A DNA stretch of 6,718 nucleotides from Actinomycetes bacterium (lineage in GTDB: Bacteria > Actinomycetota > Actinomycetes > Actinomycetales > Microbacteriaceae): NCBI GenBank assembly GCA_030425055.1, contig JAUHVN010000156.1, forward strand, positions 1 through 6,718, written 5' to 3'. Within the stretch, counting starts at the first letter, position 1. Each line of letters starts with the position of its first letter. The notes beneath the pieces are model-generated. The model saw only the letters and a program-made list of their open reading frames with translations. It did not search any database and was not told the DNA's origin. Of this stretch, positions 1-4,870 are shown one piece after another. The position numbers and the translations under genes were made by a program.

Positions 1-89
1 AGGACTCCCTCAACGGACGACCACGCAAAACCCTCGGCTATCTGACACCATCGGAGAAGTTCACGGAACTCGTTGCGACCACCGGTTGA
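1..89 (+). CDS. IS30-family transposase, C-terminal end only (cut by window start)
   Basis: An open frame enters from the window edge (codons from base 3) and ends at TGA 87-89. Its last residues read DSLNGRPRKTLGYLTPSEKF, then TELVATTG. The block LNxRPRKTLG(Y/W)xTPxE is the hallmark C-terminus of IS30-family DDE transposases, just after the catalytic core. Only 28 residues are visible, so the integrity of the rest cannot be judged. An IS3-family orfA remnant is recognisable within 9 nt of the stop. The right-hand noncoding end of the IS30 element is therefore probably missing, or very short and merged into the junction. Confidence 0.8.
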   Translation, partial: DSLNGRPRKTLGYLTPSEKFTELVATTG

Positions 90-157
90 ATCCGCCGATC
101 CTGAAGACCGCGTCGGCTTTTTTCGCGGCCGCGGAGCTCGACCGCAAGCTGAAGTAG
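90..157 (+). pseudogene. IS3-family orfA (HTH subunit), C-terminal remnant
   Basis: The frame containing bases 98-157 reads ILKTASAFFAAAELDRKLK and then TAG at 155-157. In intact IS3 elements this is the canonical end of OrfA, in the form ILKxASAFFAxELDR. The N-terminal helix-turn-helix and most of the leucine zipper are missing, so no functional OrfA can be made. Codons between the IS30 stop (89) and base 98 (N-P-P) do not look like OrfA, which places the junction there. The orfB frame lies -1 to this one, as expected for the family. Confidence 0.75.
118..124 (+). promoter_or_regulatory. Programmed -1 frameshift slippery heptamer (TTTTTTC)
   Basis: In the orfA frame the bases read T TTT TTC, an X XXY YYZ heptamer. 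Slipping back one base moves ribosomes from orfA (stop at 157) into the orfB frame, which is open through this point back to base 73. IS3 elements use such sites to make the OrfAB transposase. The site sits 31 nt before the orfA stop, a normal position. The role is inferred from position and family. With orfA truncated, the site is probably a relic. Confidence 0.65.
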
Positions 158-162
158 CCGAG

Positions 163-1137
163 GTGCCCACCGCGGTGCTCGTCGAGTACATCGACGGGCA
201 CCGCGACCGGTTCGGGGTCGAGCCGATCTGCCAGGTCCTGCGCGAGAGCGGGCTGCAGATCGCCCCGAGCACCTACTACGCCGCGAAGACCCGTACCCCG
301 TCGGCCAGGGCGGTCAGGGACGCGGAACTGATCGTGGACATCAAGATCGCCCACAGGGCGAATCTCGGCGTCTACGGGGCGCGGAAGATCCATGCCGAGC
401 TGAACCGCAGCGGTGTCCCCGTGGCCCGATGCACGGTGGAACGGCTGATGCGTCAAGAAGGGATTCAAGGTATTCGCCGTGACAAGACCCGCCGCACCAC
501 GATCGGGGACGGAGCTGAGACCGAGCGACCCCTCGATCTCGTCGAGCGGCGGTTCGAGGCGACCGCGCCGAATCAGCTCTGGGTCGCGGACCTCACCTAC
601 ATCCGCACCCACGCCGGCTGGGTCTACGCGGCGTTCGTGATCGACGTGTTCAAACGGCGCGTGGTCGGCTGGCAGACGTCGACGAACATGCGCACCGACC
701 TCGCTCTCGACGCCCTCGACATGGGGCTCTGGCAGCGGCAGCGCACCGGCCAGGACGTCACCGGGCTGATCCATCACTCCGACCGCGGAGTCCAGTATCG
801 AGCGATCCGCTACACCGAACGCCTCGCCGAGGCCGACGCGGTCGCCTCCGTCGGGTCCAAGGGCGACAGTTACGACAACGCTCTCGCTGAGGCGTTCAAC
901 TCCCTGTTCAAAGCTGAGTGCATCCGCAACCCCGCAATGCGCCCGAAAGGCGGCTGGGCGTCGATCCGGGACGTCGAGATCGCCGTCGCGGAATACATCG
1001 ACTGGTTCAACCACCGACGTCTCCACGGCGAGATCGGCATGGTCCCACCCGCCGAAGCCGAGGCCGAGTACTGGGCATCTCAGCCACCGGTCGAATACGC
1101 TCGAGAACACGTCCCCGCCGGGGCCGGAACCAACTAA
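163..1137 (+). CDS. IS3-family transposase OrfB (DDE integrase-like)
   Basis: A 324-residue protein counted from GTG 163, which gives the usual OrfB N-terminus (VPTAVLVEYIDGHRDRFGVE). The frame stays open upstream to 73 for the frameshift fusion with OrfA. An N-terminal HTH_21-like region (about 10-110) includes LGVYGARKIHAELNRSG. The rve/RNase H-fold catalytic domain follows. Its triad is D143 (WVADLTYI), D207 (HHSDRGVQY) and E243 (NALAEAFN), with K at E+7. D207 and E243 are 35 residues apart, exactly the DD(35)E spacing of IS3 enzymes. A C-terminal WFNHRRLHGEIGMVPPAEAE block is also typical. OrfB catalyses strand cleavage and transfer of the element, but usually needs fusion to OrfA for end binding. 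All catalytic residues are intact although the element lacks its left end. Confidence 0.92.
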   Translation: MPTAVLVEYIDGHRDRFGVEPICQVLRESGLQIAPSTYYAAKTRTPSARAVRDAELIVDIKIAHRANLGVYGARKIHAELNRSGVPVARCTVERLMRQEGIQGIRRDKTRRTTIGDGAETERPLDLVERRFEATAPNQLWVADLTYIRTHAGWVYAAFVIDVFKRRVVGWQTSTNMRTDLALDALDMGLWQRQRTGQDVTGLIHHSDRGVQYRAIRYTERLAEADAVASVGSKGDSYDNALAEAFNSLFKAECIRNPAMRPKGGWASIRDVEIAVAEYIDWFNHRRLHGEIGMVPPAEAEAEYWASQPPVEYAREHVPAGAGTN

Positions 1138-1139
1138 CG

Positions 1140-1167
1140 GAGCCTCCACAAGACTCGGGGCGCTTCA
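1140..1167 (+). repeat. IS3-family right terminal inverted repeat
   Basis: Just after the orfB stop, the outward (minus-strand) reading is TGAAGCGCCCCGAGTCTTGT followed by GGAGGCTC. IS3-family ends of actinobacteria characteristically begin TGA, continue with a C-rich GCCCCGxGT block and finish with GGAGGC close to the transposase stop. The left partner is absent from the window, so the repeat cannot be verified by pairing. The outer boundary at 1167 is inferred from the family consensus. Confidence 0.6.
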
Positions 1168-1211
1168 TTCAGGACCAGTTAGCTTTGTCGCCGAGTCTGA
1201 GCGGGTTTAGG

Positions 1212-1238
1212 GGGCGGGCGGGGAAGCCCCGCCCGCCC
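1212..1238 (-). terminator. GC-rich hairpin closing the cmtR-transporter-peptide operon
   Basis: A perfect 12-bp stem (1212-1223 with 1227-1238, arm GGGCGGGCGGGG) encloses a 3-nt loop. It begins 6 nt beyond the stop codon of the Cys-rich peptide on the minus strand. There is no run of T after it on that strand, so it is an L-shaped or I-shaped candidate, common in high-GC actinobacteria. It may also stabilise the 3' end of the mRNA. It could equally act on any plus-strand transcript leaving the IS3 remnant. Confidence 0.65.
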
Positions 1239-1244
1239 GTGTGG

Positions 1245-1304
1245 TTAGCAGCAGCCGTCCTCGCAGAACTCGGGCGGGCAAACCGTGGGGTCGCAGCAAT
1301 CCAT
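1245..1304 (-). CDS. 19-residue Cys-rich peptide (possible metal-binding micropeptide)
   Basis: The minus strand has an ATG at 1304 and a TAA at 1247-1245, encoding MDCCDPTVCPPEFCEDGCC. Six of 19 residues are Cys (3, 4, 9, 14, 18, 19) and five are Asp/Glu. The start is preceded by AAAGGAGGTG (1322-1313), nearly the full anti-Shine-Dalgarno complement, with an 8-nt spacer. This is the strongest ribosome binding site in the window. The ORF lies 26 nt after the transporter stop and ends 6 nt before a strong hairpin, so it fits as the third cistron of the cmtR operon. The composition suggests thiolate binding of Cd, Pb, Zn or Cu, like a miniature metallothionein or metal chaperone. I do not recognise a named family. 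A transcription-attenuating leader or sensor peptide is an alternative. Function is inferred only from composition and context. Confidence 0.7.
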   Translation of the reverse strand: MDCCDPTVCPPEFCEDGCC

Positions 1305-1312
1305 GAGCGTGA

Positions 1313-1322
1313 CACCTCCTTT
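1313..1322 (-). promoter_or_regulatory. Near-perfect Shine-Dalgarno of the Cys-rich micropeptide
   Basis: On the minus strand this site reads AAAGGAGGTG, matching the 16S rRNA 3' end over nine or ten bases. It sits 8 nt before ATG 1304, between the transporter stop (1331) and the peptide. The quality of this site is the main evidence that the tiny ORF is translated. It implies far stronger initiation than for the upstream genes. Confidence 0.75.
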
Positions 1323-1330
1323 CGCGGGGT

Positions 1331-1987
1331 TTAGTCCTCGTCCTCTTCATTGAGTTCTTCGAGGACCTCGAACGGTGATTCGACGTCGCCGCGCCATGCC
1401 TCGATGCCTTCGCGGATCGCGAGCACGGCGACGATCAGTGCGGCAACGGAGTCGGCCCACATCCAGCCGAACAGGGAGTTCAGCAGGAGGCCGATGAGCA
1501 CGGTGCCGGAGAGGTAGATGCACAGCAGTAGCTGCTTGGCGTCCGCTTGCACGCTGCGGGAGCCGAGCTCGCGGCCGGTGCGGAACTCGAACCAGGCGAG
1601 CACGGGCATCACGATCAGGCTGAGGGTGGCGATGCCGATCCCGAGCGGGCTGTGGTCGACTTCTTCGACGCCCGTCAGCGTCAGGATCGCATCGATGGTC
1701 ACGTAGGCAGCGAGAGCGAAGAACGCGATACCGATCGCCCGGACGGTGGCCTTCTCCCACCGTTCTGGGTCCTTGCGGGTGAACTGCCAGGCGACCGCGA
1801 CCGCGGAGAGGACTTCAACGACCGAATCGAGGCCGAAGCCGATCAGCGCGGCTGAGGACGCGAGTGTGCCGGCCCAGATTGCGACGATCGCTTCGATCAC
1901 GTTGTACGTGATCGTGAAAGCGACGATGAACCGTACCCGGCGGTGCAGCGTGTGCCGGCGTTCGGCGGTGAGCGTGTCGGCGGTCAT
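1331..1987 (-). CDS. Short CDF-like cation transporter (probable Cd/Pb/Zn exporter)
   Basis: The product has 218 residues. The start at ATG 1987 overlaps the cmtR stop as ATGA, which shows translational coupling and excludes the longer upstream frame. About six hydrophobic segments are visible (roughly 18-36, 44-66, 83-105, 115-135, 153-171, 178-192), as in cation diffusion facilitators. TM2 carries D54 and E58 (GFGLDSVVE). TM5 carries D149 and C156 (ADAKQLLLC), and TM6 starts WADSVAALIVA, a CDF-like signature. Classic zinc CDFs have (H/D)xxxD in TM2 and TM5. Here the TM5 partner is replaced, and a membrane Cys may provide a soft-metal ligand. The cytosolic C-terminal metal-sensing domain is absent, leaving only an acidic tail (EVLEELNEEDED). 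Family membership comes from topology and motifs. Substrate is inferred from the CmtR partner. It should sit in the cytoplasmic membrane and export metal by proton antiport. Confidence 0.85.
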   Translation of the reverse strand: MTADTLTAERRHTLHRRVRFIVAFTITYNVIEAIVAIWAGTLASSAALIGFGLDSVVEVLSAVAVAWQFTRKDPERWEKATVRAIGIAFFALAAYVTIDAILTLTGVEEVDHSPLGIGIATLSLIVMPVLAWFEFRTGRELGSRSVQADAKQLLLCIYLSGTVLIGLLLNSLFGWMWADSVAALIVAVLAIREGIEAWRGDVESPFEVLEELNEEDED

Positions 1988-2337
1988 CGGGTGGCCTCGC
2001 AGCAGCCGGGGACAGTGCAGGCCGGATCGACGCACGGGGCGCTCTCATCGACGGCCAGTGTCACGTCGACCAGCGCCGTCAGCGCGCGAGACAGGTGCGG
2101 GTCCGCGATCTCGTAGCGGGTCTGCCGCCCTTCCGGCTCCGCAACGACGATGCCGCAATCCCGCAGACACGTGAGGTGGTTGGAGACGTTCGAGCGCGTC
2201 AGATCGAGATCGCGCGCAAGCTCAGCCGGGTATGAAGGGCCATCGAGCAGGGTCATGAGTATTCGTGAACGCGTCGGATCGGCCATCGCGCGGCCGAGCC
2301 GGTTCATCACGTCGAGACGGGAGGCAATAGTCAGCAC
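1984..2337 (-). CDS. cmtR: CmtR-type ArsR/SmtB-family Cd(II)/Pb(II)-sensing repressor
   Basis: The product has 117 residues from GTG 2337. The first residues (M/V)LTIASRLDVMNRLGRAMADPTR align in length and content with Mycobacterium tuberculosis CmtR (MLT...LARLGRALADPTR). The winged-helix DNA-binding domain contains LTRSNVSNHLTCLRDCG, with C57 and C61 on the recognition helix, and the tail has C102. These are exactly the positions of the three Cd/Pb thiolate ligands known in mycobacterial CmtR. The wing is EGRQTRYEIAD. The C-terminus adds C107, C112 and C113, extra cysteines that I do not recall in the mycobacterial protein. It should bind operator DNA as a dimer and release it on metal binding, controlling its own operon. 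The ORF can be extended upstream to 2673, but that stretch is only a shadow of istB. Confidence 0.92.
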   Translation of the reverse strand: MLTIASRLDVMNRLGRAMADPTRSRILMTLLDGPSYPAELARDLDLTRSNVSNHLTCLRDCGIVVAEPEGRQTRYEIADPHLSRALTALVDVTLAVDESAPCVDPACTVPGCCEATR

Positions 2338-2348
2338 AGACTGACTAT
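2327..2348 (-). promoter_or_regulatory. Palindromic CmtR operator candidate over the cmtR start codon
   Basis: A perfect inverted repeat, ATAGTCAG - 6 nt - CTGACTAT (arms 2327-2334 and 2341-2348), lies across the GTG start codon (2337-2335) and the -10 element of cmtR. It has the size and symmetry expected for an ArsR-family dimer site. A repressor bound here would block the promoter directly. Assignment to CmtR is inferred from position. No sequence match to a published operator is claimed. Confidence 0.65.
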
Positions 2349-2349
2349 A
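2344..2349 (-). promoter_or_regulatory. -10 element for a leaderless cmtR transcript
   Basis: The minus strand reads TATAGT at 2349-2344, one mismatch from TATAAT. Six bases separate it from the GTG at 2337, placing transcription start on or next to the start codon. No Shine-Dalgarno precedes the GTG, which is consistent with leaderless initiation, common in actinobacteria. I see no clear -35 hexamer. Confidence 0.55.
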
Positions 2350-2428
2350 CAGCACATGCTGAACTAATGGCGGTGCTTGGTAACTCCCAAACCCATGACC
2401 CGCGGGCGCCGTGCCCGGCTTCGAACGG

Positions 2429-3037
2429 TCAGAGCGGTTGGCGGGTGTGTGCGAGTCGGTAGGACTCGGTGCCGGTTTCGATGATGGTGCCGTTGAAGGT
2501 GAGCCGGTCCACGATCGCGGCGCACAGGCGCGGGTCGGTGAACGTCTTCGTCCACCCGGAGAAGGACTCGTTCGATGCGATCGCGACGGAGGCCTTCTCT
2601 TCGCGTTCAGTGAGGACCTGGAACAGGAGCTCGGCGCCGCGGCGGTCGAGTTCCATGTACCCGAGCTCGTCAATGCAGAGCAAATCGACGCGCCCGTACC
2701 TTGCGATGGTGCGGGCGAGCTGCTTTTCGTCGGCGGCTTCGACGAGCTCGTTCACGAGTTTCGTCGCCAACGTGAACTTGACCCGGTACCCCTTTTCGGC
2801 GGCCGCGGTGCCGAGCCCAATGAGCAAGTGGCTCTTGCCGGTGCCGGAGTCGCCGATCAGGCAGAGCGGGTCGCCGCGGCGGATCCATTCCCCGGTCGCG
2901 AGGGTGTGGATCGTGGCAGGGTTCACGTTCGGGTTCGCGTCGAAATCGAAGTCGCCAAGCCACTTCTGCCGCGGAAACCCGGCCGCCGATACCCGGCGGA
3001 CGACGGAGCGGCGGTCGCGGTCGGCATGCGGGTCCAT
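2429..3037 (-). CDS. istB: IS21-family helper ATPase IstB, N-terminally truncated
   Basis: The open frame has 202 residues, with the family normally about 250-265. It carries Walker A GDSGTGKS (62-69), Walker B LLCIDE (119-124), then the sensor-like IASNESFSGW (153-162), and ends with the typical GTIIETGTESYRL near residues 183-194. IstB is the AAA+ regulator that helps the IstA transposase select targets. The IstB-like sequence begins around residue 6 (DRDRRSVVRRVSAAGFPRQK). The in-frame codons before ATG 3037 do not look like IstB, so about 50 N-terminal residues appear to have been lost. No istA lies upstream where it should be. The ATPase core is intact, but the element is a fragment and likely inactive. 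Confidence 0.88.
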   Translation of the reverse strand: MDPHADRDRRSVVRRVSAAGFPRQKWLGDFDFDANPNVNPATIHTLATGEWIRRGDPLCLIGDSGTGKSHLLIGLGTAAAEKGYRVKFTLATKLVNELVEAADEKQLARTIARYGRVDLLCIDELGYMELDRRGAELLFQVLTEREEKASVAIASNESFSGWTKTFTDPRLCAAIVDRLTFNGTIIETGTESYRLAHTRQPL

Positions 3038-3275
3038 TGTTCCCGAGCAGTCTGTAAGGGTGGGGCCGCGGCGCCCGCGTGGGCGACTGACCCCACCGAG
3101 CCTGAATCATCCTCGCGGTGCAGCGAACGACTCGTACGGCGGCAACGCTCCGAGGGCACGTTCGTTCGCCTCTCGCCCGCAGCGCGGTCGTCGATCCTCA
3201 TCCGTGCATTGCGCGGTGGCCGGGGTTCCCGGGCAGAAATGACTGACGACCTCCATGCTCGGGCACCATGGCTAC
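3038..3275. other. Intergenic junk or junction between istB fragment and GNAT gene
   Basis: No convincing gene is visible here on either strand. The stretch starts where istB similarity breaks off. It contains a nested palindrome: GGTGGGG at 3059-3065 pairs with CCCCACC at 3091-3097, and inside it CGCCC (3072-3076) pairs with GGGCG (3081-3085). This could be a remnant of a mobile-element end, a cruciform, or a terminator. The long plus-strand frames crossing it are shadows of istB. Confidence 0.4.
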
Positions 3276-3877
3276 GTGAGCAGCGATGTGGCGCGGGGCG
3301 ACGGGAGCGTTCTCGAGACGGAGCGTCTTCGGCTTAGGCGCTGGAATGTCTCCGACGCCGTATGGCAGTACCGACTGTGGACCGAACGCGATCCACGAGT
3401 ACCCGCTCACCGGCGCATCTCCGCCGACGGCCACCCCACCGTTGAGGGACTCGAAGAGCGCATCCGTCGCGAGCAGCCGCCCCACACGCTGGGCCTCCGG
3501 CCGTGGTGCGCAACGACTTGGCAGAGGAGGTCGGCTACTGCGGTCTGATTCTCCACTCCTACGGGCAGGAGGGCGAGCCGGAGATTGCGTATGAGTTCCT
3601 TCGCGAGCACTGGGGTCAAGGATTTGCGACAGAAGCAGCTCGAGCTGTCATTGCGTGGGCGGAGTCGGCCGGCCTGACCCGCCTATGGGCCACCGTCCGG
3701 GAATGGAACACCCCGTCACGAGCCGTGATGCGCAAGCTCGGGTTCATCGAGACCGCGCGAGTCCAGCGGGACGCCCAACACGGCGACTCGCTCTTCTACT
3801 TGCTGGACCTCACGCCGATCCCGAAGCGACACACGATGCCCCCGCGCACTCCGAACCGCTGGCCTCAGCCCGAGTGA
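3276..3877 (+). pseudogene. GNAT (RimJ/RimL-like) N-acetyltransferase, frameshifted
   Basis: The N-terminal third lies in one frame from GTG 3276 (an upstream ATG at 3255 is possible). It includes SVLETERLRLRRWNVSDA, the usual first strand of RimJ/RimL-type acetyltransferases. From about 3495 the homologous sequence continues in the -1 frame as VVRNDLAEEVGYCGL. It then runs through the acetyl-CoA motif A (YEFLREHWGQGFATEAARAV) and motif B (NTPSRAVMRKLGF) to TGA 3877. A single missing base within roughly 3485-3502 explains the break; for example CGGCC for CGGGCC would restore the frame. Joined, the protein would be about 200 residues, the normal size. Such enzymes move acetyl from acetyl-CoA to amines of proteins, antibiotics or small molecules. 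The substrate cannot be told. The frameshift may be a real inactivation or a sequencing error in a GC run. Confidence 0.8.
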
Positions 3878-4000
3878 GAGTCTCCCCCTCGGCGGTGGTT
3901 TTCGGTCGTTCTCGGTTAGCCGCTTGAGGACCTTCTCCGGGTCAGCCTCGGGTCTAGTGGCGGGGGCTTCACTTTGCGGGGCTGCGTCGGTCCGCCTCAG

Positions 4001-4006
4001 TAACCT
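4001..4006 (+). promoter_or_regulatory. -10 element for leaderless AbiJ-like gene
   Basis: TAACCT (TANNNT form) lies six bases before ATG 4013, the same spacing as at cmtR. No Shine-Dalgarno is present before either ATG 4007 or ATG 4013. This favours leaderless translation from 4013. No clear -35 hexamer is seen at 16-18 nt. Confidence 0.45.
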
Positions 4007-4012
4007 ATGCCC

Positions 4013-4867
4013 ATGGCATCTTTCGCTGAGCGCATGGGGCATCGCGCCACAAGAACCGTGATCCAGACGGATTCGCTCGATGAAGACACCCGCACTGAGT
4101 TATGGAATGTGCTCCACATGCTGCAGAACGCGCTCGACCGCGCCGAACGGTCTGGGAGCAAGACTCAAAAGGAACTGGTCAGCGCCCTGTGGCGATGGCA
4201 GTTCAAGAATCCCGCCGACGAGGAGCCGCCCGACTACCAGGTGTGGAGGATCGTCAAGGCATCGATCATCCAGGGCGAGTGGTTCGACGTGCTGGACCTT
4301 ATCGAAGAGATCGTGCGCTACACCCAGAGGTTCGAGGACGTCCACACCGCGAAGGCCGCTTCCGCCGTGGCCGAGGCGATGAACGGGCAGTTCGAGAACT
4401 ACCTCGTCGGGTTTCGGTTCATCGGCGGCAAGATCAGTCCCCTTGATTCGACTGCCGAAGCCGATGCGGTAGTCACGGCGCAGACCGACGCCGATGCAAT
4501 CGCTGGCGCTCGGCATGCCCTCGACCGGGCCGTCGAACACCTTGCCGACCGCGAGAATCCTGACTATGCGAATTCGATCAAGGAGTCGATCTCGGCGGTC
4601 GAGGCTGTCGTCAAGAAGATCACCGGGGAACACACGCTGGGGGCTGGTTTGAGCAAACTCGAAGCCGCCGGTCTGACCATCCATCCGGCGCTCAAGGGCG
4701 CTTGGTCGAAGATGTACGGCTGGACTTCTGATGGCTCGGGCATCCGTCATGGCGACATTGACGCGGCAGACGCCGACCAGGCGCTCGCCAAGTACATGCT
4801 CGTCACCTGCTCAGCCTTCGTGTCGTACCTGATCGAGGAAGGCCGCAAGCAAGGCCTGCTCGAGTAG
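4013..4867 (+). CDS. AbiJ-NTD4-type abortive-infection protein
   Basis: The product has 284 residues from ATG 4013; ATG 4007 would add two. The first ~45 residues (ASFAERMGHRATRTVIQTDS, then LDEDTRTELWNVL) match the pattern FSERxGxxxxRxxIQxxSMDxxLRNxLWN of the AbiJ N-terminal domain 4 family. The C-terminal part (about 165-280) is helical. It has YANSIKESISAVEAVVKKIT, then TLGAGLSKLE, HPALKGAWSKMYGWTSDGSG and IRHGD, the conserved module that often follows this domain. It may be a HEPN-like fold, but a clear RX4-6H ribonuclease motif is not obvious. AbiJ proteins give phage resistance by killing or halting infected cells. Function here is inferred from family. No membrane segment or signal peptide is seen. 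Its 3' end faces a nuclease-domain gene 3 nt away. Confidence 0.75.
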   Translation: MASFAERMGHRATRTVIQTDSLDEDTRTELWNVLHMLQNALDRAERSGSKTQKELVSALWRWQFKNPADEEPPDYQVWRIVKASIIQGEWFDVLDLIEEIVRYTQRFEDVHTAKAASAVAEAMNGQFENYLVGFRFIGGKISPLDSTAEADAVVTAQTDADAIAGARHALDRAVEHLADRENPDYANSIKESISAVEAVVKKITGEHTLGAGLSKLEAAGLTIHPALKGAWSKMYGWTSDGSGIRHGDIDAADADQALAKYMLVTCSAFVSYLIEEGRKQGLLE

Positions 4868-4870
4868 TCG

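Larger units (their letters stand above)
90..1167 (+). mobile_element. IS3-family insertion sequence, 5'-truncated
   Basis: This is the remainder of an IS3-family element: the last ~20 codons of orfA, the slippery frameshift site, complete orfB, and a right terminal inverted repeat ending in ...TTCA at 1167. The left end and most of orfA are gone, replaced by the tail of an IS30 transposase. A target-site duplication therefore cannot be tested. Read outwards, the right end starts TGAAGCGCCCCGAG, the TGA-start form expected for this family. The element should be immobile on its own, although OrfB alone is intact. The exact left boundary (about 90-98) is inferred from where orfA similarity begins. 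Confidence 0.8.

Noticed and set aside
61..1149. Long minus-strand frame of 362 residues
   Set aside because: It is fully antisense to IS3 orfB. The plus-strand product carries the DD(35)E triad, and the reverse frame has shadow-like composition rich in Asp, Val, Arg and Gly.
2338..2673. Upstream extension of cmtR giving a 229-residue protein
   Set aside because: The added part overlaps istB out of frame, and the CmtR alignment and promoter both point to GTG 2337.
3100..3242. NDSYGGNAPRA motif in a plus-strand frame, resembling the DUF2188 end (KNSYGND)
   Set aside because: The similarity is limited to a few residues, with nothing matching upstream of it.
2411..3337. Long plus-strand frame of 308 residues
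   Set aside because: Its first two thirds mirror istB on the other strand. No ribosome binding site or recognisable motif was seen.
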